Source of the DNA: Boletus sp. NGJ | Lineage: Eukaryota; Basidiomycota; Agaricomycetes; Boletales; Boletaceae | Direction: 5' to 3' | Assembly (NCBI GenBank): GCA_019096195.1 | Contig: JAGTXK010000111.1 | Location: 1-42,507 of the forward strand | Length of the DNA stretch: 42,507 bases | Part shown: one piece after another, positions 1 through 11,097 of the stretch | Layout of the letters: the number at the start of each line of letters is the position of its first letter | Position numbering within the stretch: the first letter of the stretch is position 1 | Translations under genes and position numbers: made by a program | Notes under the pieces: model-generated | Database searches by the model: none | Told to the model about the DNA's origin: nothing | The model's input: the letters and a program-made list of their open reading frames with translations, nothing else

Positions 1-1120
1 CAGCCGGTTCCCATCAGAGTAGACTCCCTGACCCTCTCTTCTCCAGTCGAAGTGGAAGATCTAGTCCCGATCCCGATCCAGGAAATCCTCGGCCTGAAAG
101 AAGACACAGACGATGAAGACGATATGGTTGAAATTAAAGCTGCCCTGCCTGAGGAGTTCTCAGGGGAGACAAATGATGCCAAGAGATGGCTCATGGCTAT
201 GGAAGGATACTTCCATCTAGGAGGCGCAGAGAAGTTCACTAAGGAAGCCAAGAGGCTTATCCTATTGAACCGGATGTCCAAGGGAAGAGGAAAAGCGTTT
301 GCAGAAGCCTGGCTAACCAGGCTACTCGACAACACTGTGCCACTACACAGACAAGACCTATAACGAAATCAAGAAAGCCTTCGCCCTCACCTTCACCCCC
401 CACAACACCAGCAACCTAGCAATGGCAGAACTAGGATCCCTCCGACAAGACAGACGGGATCCAAAAGGGATTCGACAAATTCATTTCCCAGTTCTCGTTG
501 CTAGTGGTTCGCTCGGAACTACAAGAATTCTGCTCTATTCTAGAATTCTTCCTCAGGGGGATCGATCCCAAGCATTGCCCGACAGCTGGTCAACAGTGAG
601 ACCTTCCAGAAAGCCAAGAAGATGGAAGAAGTCTACGAAGTAGCTGCCAACATCCATGGGGCATGGCAACGAATCGAAGGAATACAGAAAGGACCCTTTG
701 CATCCTTTGGAAGAGGCTGAGGAAATCACCACGATCCAAACGCGATGGACGTGGACAGGATCACCCTGTCTCCTATCGAACGGGCCAAGCGGATGAGAGA
801 GCGATAGATGCTTCATCTGCAACAAGATTGGGTGCAGTACCAAGAGATCACCCAGGATACCGGCCCGTCAGGAGAGAGGAGTATAGGAAACCACAGGAAA
901 TGCACACTAGGGTGGTCGTCACCAGGGAAATGCCACCATAGGATCCCCTCAACAAGTATCTCGCAGAAGTCGCCAGAAACAACGGACGAGACAAAGTTCT
1001 CAGGACGCTCCAGACAGCCTTTGACACGGGGCTGGACAAGCAGGGACTCGTTTTGGAACGAGTACAAGAAGCTGCCGCAATGGAATGGGAAGAGAATGTC
1101 AACTCTCTTGCCCTAGGACC
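1..1120 (+). pseudogene. Gag-like region of the retroelement
   Basis: The frame is open from base 1 and encodes an acidic N-terminal stretch followed by a Gag capsid-like core (FSGETNDAKRWL near 150-190, then LNRMSKGRGKAF). The frame shifts near 345-420, and capsid-like sequence resumes (NEIKKAFALTF, then MAELGSL). A degenerate zinc-knuckle remnant with two cysteines spaced like CxxC lies near 808-830, but the histidine position reads as cysteine, so nucleic-acid binding is probably lost. In intact relatives Gag forms the particle that packages element RNA. The true start is outside the window. The assignment rests on position before protease/RT and on the knuckle remnant. Confidence 0.75.
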
Positions 1121-1149
1121 CGCTACGCAAATTCCCACTTCTCCCATGG

Positions 1150-4100
1150 ACCAAACATCTTTTTAGGTGGAAGAGATGTACCAACGTCACCCTCTCCCTA
1201 CACGATTGCCCCTGTATTTATTTCCGGATCGAAGAGTAATTCTATTCGTATTCCTCTCTCGATCTGGAAGCAGGATGGCAAAATCGTTGGAACAAAAGCC
1301 CTGAATCGACAGTGGAGCAACAGGATGCTTCATCTCAAGACACGCGGTGGAGAAAATGGGATTACCCACATGGAAGCTGGACAATCCAGTCCGAGCTTGG
1401 AACATCGATGGAACCCAAAACCAGTCTGGGACCATCAAGGAAAGGACCAACATCGTGTTGGACTATGGAGGCATACGAGAACAGCGGGATCTCTATGTCC
1501 TCAACTGTGCAGCAAGGACGAAGTCATCCTAGGACTTCCATGGCTCAGGGCAGTGAACCCTGATATCAACTGGACGGAAGGACGGGTAACAATAGTGCCG
1601 TCTTCCTATCGGTGGACTCAAGGCGATCCACCGGGAACACTCGAACAGCGATACCTGCTGAGGTATCTGGAACACGACGAAAGGGAGTACGTGCAAGACG
1701 GCCTCTACGAGACCTTTCGTCACTGGACGCCCTTACAACGGGCCAAGTTCTTCTATGTGCACGGGGATGTACCAGAGTTTGTCATCAAGAGGACCACTCT
1801 GTCTACCGAGATCGCCCAACAGGCACAGAAGACAAAGAGCGTATTGCTGAATGCGTTCAAAGAATACGAAGACGTCTTCACGGAGAAGACGATCACCAAA
1901 CTGCCTCCCTCAAGGCAATATGACCACGCCATCGAGTTAAAGGACTTGTTTGTTCTGAAACGAGCCAAGGCGTACCCTCTCAACCCACTGGAACAACAGG
2001 CATGCCGGGAATTCATTACCGAACACCTCAAGACAGGGAAGATATTGCCATCAAAATCTCCCCAGGCCGCTCCTTTCTTCTTTGTACAGAAGAAAGATGG
2101 GAAGCTCCGCCCCTGCCAAGACTACCGGTATCTTAACAGCCACACGATCAAGAATGCCTACCCCCTCTCCCTTAATCTCCGACCTCCTGGACAAATTAAA
2201 GGGATCGTCGATTTTCACCAAATTCGACGTACGATGGGGCTACAATAATGTCTTGATCAAACCTGAAGATCGGTGGAAGGCGGCTTTTCTCACCCCGTTC
2301 GGGTTATTCGAACCCAATGTCATGTTCTTCGGAATGTGCAAATCCCCAGCAACGTTCCAAGCATTCATGGACGATCTCTTCGGAGATTATATTGCAGAGG
2401 GATGGTTGGTGATATACATGGACGATCTGTTGATCCATTCTTCAGATCAGATAACTCACGACATGAGAGGATGCATGGAAGGTCCTAGAACGCTTCCGAC
2501 AGCATGAAATGTACCTCAAACTGGAGAAGTGTACCTTCTCGGCCGAAGAAGTCGAATATCTCGGTATGATCGTAGGCAAGGACGGAGTCCAGATGGACCC
2601 AGTCAAGCTCAATGCCATCAAGCAATGGAAACCCCCAGTGAATGTGAAGGACATATGGTCCTTCATTGGGTTCTGCAATTTTTACAGGAAGTTTATTCCC
2701 TCATTCTCTGACATCGCATGTCCTTTGCTGGACCTCACAAAGCAAATGATGGCCTGGTCCTGGGGACCACTTCAAGAAAAATCATTCAGAACCCTGCAAA
2801 TGGCATTCACGAAGAAATCCATTCTCACCTTCCCAGATACTTCAAAACCCTTCACCCTCATGATAGACACCTCACTCACGGCATCAGGAGTGGTACTCAT
2901 GCAAAACAACAACAATGGAGATATGCAACTGTGTGGCTATCTCTCCGAAATGTTCTCTCCGGTGGAGAGAAATTACGACATCTATGACAGGGAACTACTG
3001 GCTGTCATATGAAGCTTGAAAGAGTGGCGGCAATACCTCCTTGGATCCCCCCACCCCATAACAGTGTTAACCGACCACAAGAACTTGACGTTCTTCAAGG
3101 AACCCTGCCAATTATTCCGACAACAGGCAAGATGGCTTTTGATCCTCCAGAACTATGATATGGTCTACCAAGCTCTACCTGGAACAAAAATGGCCCCTGC
3201 AGATGTGTTATCTCATCGGGACGAGATTGATACCTCCAAGGACAATGAAGATGTGCAACTCCTCCCATCCAATGCATTCGACTGTCAAGTACGAATGATC
3301 AACTGTCAAGTACAAATGATCGACCTGGCACTGGCCGAGAAAATTAAGGGATCATCTCAAAGCGATCCCCTAGTACTCTCTGCCGTACAATGTGTGGCAC
3401 AAGGAGAACCTCTCTTCACCTGGTCCAACGTGGAAGATTGGACCTTCGACAACGGCAACCTTTACTTCAAGAACCGAATGTACATCCCCGGCCCGGCCCG
3501 ACAGGAGTTGGCTTCCTCCGTCCATTCCTCCTTTCGAGGGAGGACATGGTGGACACCTTCGCACCACTGAACTCCTGGCCAAGGATTACTGGTGGCCCGG
3601 ACTCACCACATTCATCCGCAAATTTGTCACAGGTTGTGCCGTCTGCCAAAGTAATAAAGTCCAAACCCACCCCACGGTTCCTCCGGTCACCCCCCTTGCC
3701 TTTGAGGGCCGCTGCCCTTTGCAACATCTATCGGTGGATTTAATCACTGACCTGCCCTTAGTGGAGGGCTTCGATTCAGTCATGGTTGTGGTTGACCATG
3801 GGCTTAGTAAGGGGGTAATTCTCGCCCCTTGCACAAAAATGGTGGACACGGCTGGTATAGCCTGTCTTTTCTTTGAAAAGGTCTTCCTACGGTATGATTT
3901 ACACAACAAACTGGTTTCAGATCGTGGTTCATAGTTCGCATCCGCATTTGCTCAGGAGCTCGCTAGACTCCTGAACTATGACATCGCCCTTTCCACAGCC
4001 TATCACCCACAAATGGATGGCGAAACAGAACAATATAACCAGGAACTAGAAATCTACCTCCAGATATTCTGCGATGGCCAACCACAGAGGTGGTTGGAAC

Positions 4101-4762
4101 TATTACCCATGGCGGAGTTCACTCATAACTCCACAACTCACTCAGTCACCAGAAAATCGCCCTTCTCCTTGATCCTTGGATATGAACCAAAAGCATATCC
4201 TTCTATTGGAAAAACCTTTCTACCAGCCCTAGAAGAGAGACTCTCTTTCCTAGAAGAATCAAGAAAGGAAGCAGAAGTGGCACACAAATTGGCCCAACTA
4301 TGTATGAAGGAGAGAGTCCACTCTCACTTCAAACCCTGGAAACTCAGAGATAAGGTATGGCTGGATGTCAAGAACCTGAAACTCCAAGTCCCCTCTCGAA
4401 AGCTGTCCCTGAAACAAACTGGACCATTTGAAATTACTCAAGTGGTATCCTCTGTAGCATTCTGACTCAAGTTGCCAAAACAGTGGAAGATCTATGATGT
4501 GTTCCATGCATTCCTACTTTCCCCATATCAGGAAACTATGGAACACGGACCCAATTTCACTCAACCACCACTGGAACTTATCGGAACAGAAGAGGAGTAT
4601 GAAGTGGACAGCATCATCAACCATCAGGGAAAACCAGGAAGAAGGTAGTACCTAACACACTGGAAAGGGTACTCCATAGCAGAATGAACCTGGGAACCTG
4701 AGGCCAATCTTGGGAATGCCAAGAAGATACTCCTAGAGTATAAAAGACGACTCAAACTTTGA
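1150..4762 (+). pseudogene. Pol polyprotein: protease, RT, RNase H, integrase, chromodomain
   Basis: Domains run in Ty3/gypsy order. A retropepsin-like region ends with ILGLPWLRAVNPDINW (about 1525-1575). The RT has fingers [21 protein letters not shown] and the catalytic YMDD at 2415-2426. RNase H (about 2840-3090) includes LMIDTS and TDHKNLTF. The integrase has an HHCC zinc region (CAVCQSNK near 3635-3660) and DDE-core pieces (LSVDLITDLP, LVSDRGS). The chromodomain (about 4595-4740) has YLTHWKGYS and TWEPEANL. Breaks include frameshifts near 2160-2200, 2470-2510 and 3560, and stops at 3010, 3932, 4463 and two inside the chromodomain. The final stop is TGA at 4760-4762. The chromodomain marks it as a chromovirus; in that group it targets integration to heterochromatin. 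Non-functional here. Confidence 0.92.
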
Positions 4763-4771
4763 GATGAGCCC

Positions 4772-6105
4772 ATGCATCAAGATAATACCTCCCTCTTCAT
4801 TCTGCTTGCCTGTGTATCAGCTGCTCTTACCCAAGCCCGCCTTTAGAAGCAATACCCAGATCTCGATATCCCCAAACATATCAAACAACATTGGTGCTTC
4901 TGCCGGATTGACTACTGCCCTTATCATCATACTTGGTAGATGACTCTCGCCACCCTTTCTGCATGCCTCAACCGACTCTCCCCCGCTCACCGCCAGAACC
5001 TCTATGCCACCATTCTCGATAATCCCATTGCAGTCCGGACCCTCCAGACTATCCCCTTCTTCTCCTGTGATGACTCACTTGTCCAACTCGTCGCCCTCTA
5101 CAGATCCTACTTCTCACTTTGATCCCTTCTCTCCCAGACCAATGGAAACTCGGCAGGTCCCTATGACTCCAATGCCCAACAGACCGCTGAAGAAGAAAGG
5201 GAAACAGAAGGGATCCTCGAGATTCGCAAACTTGTTCTCAACCTCCTTTTCATCGAGGGATTCAACTATTCCCTCGCCCTTCTACCCATCAATACCTGTT
5301 ATCGCCTCCTCCACCCCACCATCCTCTCCCTCTTAGAAGAAGAAAGTCGCATTTTCTTTGCCCCCACGTCAGCCACCGCGCCCTCCTACTCCGTTCTCCC
5401 TAGACGAACCCCTTCCGTGGCGGAGCAACCCATGGAGAACATCAATGGAATCAGAAGCATTAACGGAGTTGATAGAAACTCTCCAGAAACACGGAGAGCC
5501 CAGTCCTCCAATGACACTGTTGTCGCCTCCCCTTCCTCCACAACCCCCAACCCCTCCTTCCGAGGAACCCTCCCAATACCAGTCCTCCCGGTTCCTCCCC
5601 CAGCCATTTCCTAACCCACCAGGACCCTCCGCTGACAGGAAGCCATGGTATTCTCGGTTGGCCTCCCCTCTTGCCCCAATGACCGAGGTCTTCTCCACAC
5701 ATTGGGGAACTCTACAGTGAGGAGCTCTACTCCTTCCTCCATTCCCATTCCTGGGGCTGCCGCAAGCACCTCTCCTACCAGCCATTCTAACTTAATGGCT
5801 AGTAATTCCCATCCCCTGTCCAGCGCCAGATCGCCTCATAATCATTGAACTACCCTCACCGGCATCTGCTGCTTCAAATGCAGACATCAAGGTCACCTTT
5901 GGCCTGCCTGCCCCCAATACCGTTGCCCCTACTGTAGGGTGGTTGCCCATGAAGAACTTGCACATACTGTGGAGGACGAGGACATGGCTACCAGACATGT
6001 CCCAGCCAGGGAGTCTTTGACAACTCCTGGGACCTTACCAACTATGAGGAGAACAAGGGAGATTGGAGTTCTTGAGATGGAACTTCAAGACTACAAGGAG
6101 GGTAA
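4772..6105 (+). pseudogene. Third retroelement ORF downstream of pol, with CCHC zinc knuckle
   Basis: An ATG at 4772 lies nine bases past the pol stop and in the same frame. The frame runs to 5614 interrupted only by TAG at 4844, TAG at 4937 and TGA at 5120. Its start, MHQDNTSLFILLACVSAAL, is hydrophobic like a signal or membrane anchor and is followed by a Cys/His-rich HWCFCRIDYCPYHHTW. A proline/serine-rich stretch follows (5350-5800) with frame changes. A CX2CX4HX4C zinc knuckle lies at 5870-5911, followed by CPYC, after a TGA at 5846. The frame then runs into the LTR. Codon patterns look protein-coding across the stops, so the ORF was once maintained. I know no firm function. Accessory ORFs 3' of pol occur in some fungal and plant Ty3 elements. 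Confidence 0.6.
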
Positions 6106-7068
6106 TATTACGGTTACTGAAGGGGGTACATCTTTTCCCCTTCCCTCACCTCCTGTAGGACTATGGGATGATCTATTCTTTGACTCGGACCAGGGATTCC
6201 CCCACAACACTGACTCAGGCATTGCCCCATCTGGAACCTCCTTTCTAGGAAGTTACTCATAACACCCTTTTCAGGAAGCTACCTGTTTGGTCTGAACACT
6301 GCCTCCCTTATTTCGTTGATATATGTCTTCTTCCTTCTTGATCTGATCACAGACATTGCCTCCCCGGCTGTGCTCTCTTGTACACAGCCCAGTGTTCCTA
6401 TCCCCTCCATTTTGACTGATGCCTTGATCCACTTATAGTAATTTTTTGTCTGTGACTTACAATTACTATATTCAATATGAAGCCTGCCCTAGATGGGTGA
6501 GGCATATAAATAGGGACACGGGCCCTTCATGTAACCTTAACTTAGATCTACACTCCTTCCTGTGTAATCTACCAGCTTCTCCCGCTACGGGTTCCACTTC
6601 ACCTCAGAAGCCTCGCTCCCGCTCTGGAGGTGATTGCCCTTGTGCTTATGATAATCCTTCTCATCACTACGCACTTGTGTGGCCTCGTTGCCGTTACCCA
6701 CTTCTAAAGCTTCAGCAACTCCAACACCAACAGAGGTTGGCCCATATTGGTCAGGACTCTGCCACTGACCCTGTAAGTCTGGGACTCCGCCACCAGCACT
6801 AGGCCATGTAAGCCCAGAGATCTAGTTTCTGGCCTCTGCATCCGGTCTGCCCTTCCTTCTCAGAGGATTGTGCCACTGTTGGTAAATCCAAGACTCTGCC
6901 ATTGGTCGTAGAGGTAACGACAGGACTCTACATAAAGCTAGCAGCGGTCCCCAGTCAGAGGAATCATTGGGCCTCTGGAGGTATTTTCCCCTCAAGTCCT
7001 GCTAGTCCTATAATCAAACAGGAGGGTTGATTATACAGGAATGTGTCATATTGTTACCCGGCATAACA
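6106..7068 (+). repeat. 3' LTR of the retroelement
   Basis: The start is placed at TATTACGG (TGTTAT in the mirror copy and TGTTACGG in the relic near 26.9 kb) and the end at GGCATAACA. Ends are inverted TGTTA/TAACA. A TATA box, TATAAATA, lies at 6505-6512 about 400 bp in, which would put U3 before it and R after it. The first 20 bp differ at three positions from the solo LTR in the right arm, while the rest is almost identical. An ORF reading across 6106-6262 is a run-on of the third ORF. Confidence 0.88.
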
Positions 7069-7420
7069 TATATCAGTTTTGTGTATTTTTCAAACGCCAC
7101 TGCTATCTCCCTTCAAACCTGTTGTTGAGCAATGGGGGTAGAGTATTCCACAGAGATGCGGTGATCATGAGGGTTGGATCTCGGCAAGCAGTTGTCAACA
7201 TGCACTCGAGAGATAGTACTGTGGCGGACTATATGATTATGGAGTAAGTTGACTCATAGCAATCAAATTAACAACCAGACTCACGTACCATAGGTTTGCA
7301 CAACACATGAGCGGACTTGCCAGAGGGCTGAGACCACCGCGATCACTCACATTTCTCAAGCTACAGAACACGCGTGTCAGTAGTCATATTCGTCAACATA
7401 CACGACACACACAGCTCTAG
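7069..7420 (+). pseudogene. Fragment of an unidentified host gene next to the LTR, left arm
   Basis: Just past the LTR a frame encodes LLSNGGRVFHRDAVIM and RQAVVNMHSRDSTVADYM. It is followed by a plausible 48-54 bp intron starting GTAAGT near 7246 and ending CATAG near 7293, and then FAQHMSGLARGLRPPRSLTF. The composition and splice sites look genic. I do not recognise the family. The mirror copy lies at about 18020-18373 (minus), where the upstream part of the same gene probably continues beyond the solo LTR (19334-19914). No start codon of its own is visible, so it is treated as a 3' fragment severed by the LTR insertion. Confidence 0.4.
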
Positions 7421-7713
7421 CATATACCTCGCATATCTAGTTTTCTGCTTTCTAGTGCCTACATCAAACAATGTAAATGTTGGATTGTGCACGAACGAGT
7501 ATCACCTTTCATTAGTGGGATAATTATCTCAATCCGACTATTTCATTGGTTGACATTGTATGGTCAACCTATGGTCAGTTAGTTTATATCCCAAATGCAA
7601 ACGTTGGAGTTGTGGCCATAGTGTACTCAGTTTGTTTGCTTCAGGTCGCCAGAAGCCAGTGGTATATGGGCGCAGACAAATGGACAAGTTGTTATTGCAA
7701 TAGAGACAGTAGA
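7420..7713. other. Intergenic stretch in left arm
   Basis: AT-rich sequence between the LTR-adjacent gene fragment and the 3' end of the uncharacterised minus-strand gene. One small open frame (7546-7752) has no recognisable content and differs by one residue from its mirror copy. No feature is supported. Confidence 0.5.
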
Positions 7714-8626
7714 TCAGGGTGTAACATATCTAAGTCTTATTTCCTGAAGTGAATAGGAGTAAGCAACGTGTCAAGGAGCAAGACTGAAAATCTACCTTCG
7801 ATTTCTTCGACTTTGCTCCACCCGCAGCTTCTATCTCGAGTTCATGTCGCCTAGTATGGCTCGATGTGTATTTCAGGTGCATCATGACCATGTCGTTTAC
7901 TGGCCAGCAGTTGCAGTAATTTTTGAGGTCAGGAAACCTCTCCATGGCCTGTGAAATCATTAATTAGCTAGAACTCAGAGAAACGCAACATACCTTTTCC
8001 CTGACTAACTTGAGAAGCGCTGGGTTCTGCGCCTACATACACTGCGCCACATCGAGGTGTTCGTCGATGAGAACATGCATGAATTTCTAGTAGGTTCCCA
8101 CAAGTCAGCTGACCCAGATGACAATAATACATAGACTATACCTTGAATTTCGAATAAGCTTTCTGCTTCCAGCCAAGGGTTGTTTCGAGGTTATAACCAC
8201 CCCAACCAGGCTGGCCTAGTTCACCTGGAGGCTTGGGTATCTCAGAATCCGAGTCGTCAGAGGAGAGGGAGCTGAGTGTTGATTCTAAGTCTGATGTGGA
8301 GTTAGAGGAGTCATCCCCCAACGGTGTAGAAGCCTTAGGTGCAGCAAGACGGAATTTGGGTGCCCTTTGAGGATACGGCGATGCAATGCATGAATACGGG
8401 TGATGGCTGGCTCAGGTGATTGGTAGCGAGAAACTGGCTTCACTGAAGAAGGTATGGCACCAGTGCCTGTGAGTGTAACGGGTAAAATCTCATCCGCAAG
8501 GAGGCTAGTTGAGGGAGGTATCTTTCTGAAGAGTTCCAGCTGATCCATGAGCATGCAAGGAAATGGAGGAGGTGCCCCAGAGTCGTCGTTGTAGAATGGT
8601 GTAATAATTTTGACAGTGACCGGCAT
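7714..8626 (-). CDS. Uncharacterised basidiomycete protein, left-arm copy
   Basis: The start codon at 8626 begins MPVTVKIITPFYNDD. A serine/aspartate-rich linker (DDSSNSTSDLESTLSS) is followed by a conserved-looking C-terminal block with NLETTLGWKQKAY, then after introns IDEHLDVAQCMLAQNP and NYCNCWPVNDMVMMHLKYTS, ending basic and then in RLRYVTP. Three introns with GT-AG ends are placed at 8087-8140, 7949-7993 and 7744-7795. Between the N-terminal part and the linker the frame moves by one base (about 8360), so the copy is either frame-shifted or has an intron I cannot place. Proteins with this C-terminal block recur in mushroom genomes, but I know no function. It lies head to head with the WD40 gene, start codons 332 bp apart, suggesting a shared promoter. 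Confidence 0.55.
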
Positions 8627-8958
8627 GCTGAAGGCGTGGAAAGGAACTTGAAGGTGTGAATGCAGAGTTACCTCTGGCGTCCAACCTTACGGCCTTTAAT
8701 TGAGGGCGCTGGTGAAATGAACTGAGTTGAATTGAAATGTCATCGGGAGTCAACAATAAGGCTGCTCTACTAGTACTATCAGAAATGTTATGTACCGACC
8801 CAACCGATCAACTGTAACTCCCGACCTGACAACAATAACATGAGATAACAACAAGTCGCCATGGATTTTGTGAATAGTAGTGTTGTAGCACAAAAAGAAC
8901 AATCTCAAGACTGGATTTATATAGTATGTATGTGAGACGAAGCTGTTTGCCAGTTGTC
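8627..8958. promoter_or_regulatory. Intergenic region between two divergent genes, left arm
   Basis: These 332 bp separate the start codons of the minus-strand uncharacterised gene and the plus-strand WD40 gene. It contains a TATATAGTATG stretch near 8917-8927, on the side of the plus-strand gene. It is mirrored at 16484-16815. A bidirectional promoter is inferred from gene layout only. Confidence 0.4.
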
Positions 8959-10624
8959 ATGTTATCCCTACTTCTCAACATCTCCCACAATGCCTCTAAA
9001 TGTTATCAGAGGGTGGGTTCTTTCACACCCAATACGCTATCAATCCATGCTTTATCAATCTTGAATGATGGTTCCTTTATCACCTGTGGAAGTGAGTAAC
9101 ATGCATGAAATTATTGAGCTACCAACAACCAGCATTTAGGTACAGATGGCATCCATATCTGGAATGTGGAAACACATAAAGAACTTACCTATCATAATGA
9201 AGAGTCCTTGGGAGCTGTCAGCTGCATGACCTGGATAAAGACCAAGCACAGTGTAGCAGAAACAATTTGCTATGGGACAGGCCTCGGATATTTGGTTTTT
9301 CTGCACCCGAATCCTATTGATGTAAGTCACGACCTGCTCGCCTGCCTGCTATGACTCAGAGTAAAATAACACAACTAACACCTAAAAGAAACATTTTCAG
9401 CAAATTTGCACACGACAACTTGGGTCTGGCTTCAAGATTACTTGCCTTGCCTGGGATATGGGGTGGTCTGAGGCCGGTGCCTCGCATCGCAGTTGGGATG
9501 CGTGATAATGTGGTTCAGGTATTGCTACTGAACACGAACTCGCAGTTGCAGTCAGTATTTGCAGGACGATTGGACGGCACAGTGCCCAAATCGATCGCAT
9601 TTGTTCAGCGTGGGAGTGTGCACACCTTTGGTCTGTACAATGGAAACATGTAAGTGATCTGAACAGAATGATAGAATGATAGCTTACTATTTTTGCCAGT
9701 ATCAAAATGAATGTTTCTGACGGAACTGTACTCCACAAGCACCAAAGTGGTTCCGTGATGCGTGTATTTCCTGCTTCTCAAGTATCCCAGTTCCCGCTTA
9801 TGTGTCTGTAGAGGATGTGCAGCAGTCAGTAGTAAGAAAGAATTAGTCGTCGTTGGCAATGCTGTCAATGGCTTTATCTTGTACTCCACTAAACAGCGGT
9901 GATGCGATTCACACATTTCTCACTGACCCGCCATCTGTGGCGGTTCCAAAACAAGTCACTTTGGATAAGAATCAAAAGTGGTTATCGGGGGGAGTGATAG
10001 TGGAGTTGTGTACGTATTCAACAGGAGGACGGGTCAACTCCTCGAGAAGATCGCCCACACAACGACAGGCTTGGTTCAAACCATTAGCGTACGTCGAAAG
10101 TTGAGTATTGAACCTTTTTTCACAATTTACTTTTCTCAAGGTTTGGGATGTTGGCAATCGTTGCATTGTCGCAAGTGCATCACATGCACAGGGCCATCAT
10201 CGAAAGGCCCTTGTCAGGGTTTGGGTTCACCAACATGGGGGAGCCACGAAATGTCCTAACCGCAATCATGATCAGTCATTGGTCAAGTGGATCTTGAAGA
10301 TCCTTATCTCACTCGTTATCCTCGCAGCATTTCTGATTACTGGAAGCTGGCTGCAACAGAACACAGTGAGTCAGATCATTGAACACAGGTGCTTAGGCTT
10401 ATCTTGTTTACTAGGACGCATTCTCGGTGTCAATGCTGGCAATCTCTACACGGTGCAGCCACCTACAGGCGAGCACAACAGGAGGTGAATTCAGGTGGGA
10501 TCCACCAGCACACACAGGCAGCAACTTGAGGATTGACCCCCAGAGTGATTTGGCAATTCTGAAAGACCTTGTGATGAAGTTGATGAATTTGGCTGAAGAG
10601 GCGCATCAGTCTAATTCCTGGTGA
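8959..10624 (+). pseudogene. WD40-repeat protein with C-terminal membrane segment, left-arm copy, frame-shifted
   Basis: ATG at 8959 gives MLSLLLNISHNASK and a first blade ending FITCGSTDGIHIWNVET across a 48-bp intron (9092-9139). Later blades include RIAVGMRDNVVQVLLLN, SVHTFGLYNGN and VVIGGSDSGVVYVFNRRTG. Further introns fit at 9322-9400, near 9651-9700, at 10089-10140 and at 10366-10414. After the propeller one hydrophobic segment (WILKILISLVILAAFLITG) and an about 70-residue tail end at TGA 10622-10624. Two internal frame changes, near 9480 and 9970, occur identically in the mirror copy, so they predate the inverted duplication or are mis-read introns. The family recurs in basidiomycetes. 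A membrane-tethered beta-propeller scaffold is inferred. Confidence 0.65.
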
Positions 10625-11097
10625 TTGGAAAGTGGAGGAGATTCTGGATACAGCAGGGTTGCCACAGAAACTGCTGGGTGGTGAGATCACAGAGATTGAG
10701 AGGATCGGACATGAACCTGCAATCATCTACCTGTAATATTACACCTGCTAGGAATGCGATTTCCCTTCAGCCTTACCCCGCAGGTGCGGTGGTACTGTGG
10801 GCGACCACTTTCTGTTTTTGGACCCGATGCTTCCAGTCAAAAATCACCAGTCACCATATCAACACGACGCCAATCGCCCATCAACACAAAGTTCTGTTTC
10901 CGACCTGGCGCATTAGGTATGTCAAGACAAATACAACATTTCATTATGAAATTCACGAGTTACAAAGTACAATGCTTTCCTTCTCAGGTTTGCTTGTAAT
11001 GGAGGCCATCGCCCATATAAATGAGTGGGTCTGCGGTATGTGCACTTGTAAGTCGTTGTCTAGCCTATCTACCACCTGCACATTACCACTGATTCAG
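10625..11097 (+). other. Coding-like spacer between WD40 gene and transposase, left arm
   Basis: An open frame from 10611 (GDWKVEEILDTAGLPQKLLGG) can be spliced with a GT-AG intron (about 10733-10786) to CGGTVGDHFLFLDPMLPV, stopping near 10916. Further GT-AG pairs occur to 11097. This may be a 5' exon set of the transposase ORF or a separate small gene; I cannot decide. Confidence 0.3.

Larger units (their letters stand above)
1..7068 (+). mobile_element. Ty3/gypsy chromovirus-type LTR retrotransposon, decayed, 5' end outside window
   Basis: Gag, protease, reverse transcriptase, RNase H, integrase and a C-terminal chromodomain follow in the Ty3/gypsy order on the plus strand, then a third ORF, a short purine-rich tract (about 6094-6105) and a 3' LTR ending in TAACA at 7068. 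The 5' LTR and primer binding site would lie to the left of the window. Every reading frame carries stops and frameshifts, so this copy cannot be autonomous. TATAT follows the LTR and matches the ATATA duplication around the solo LTR in the mirror arm, so the right boundary is well supported. The length in the window is already over 7 kb, because of the extra ORF. Confidence 0.93.
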
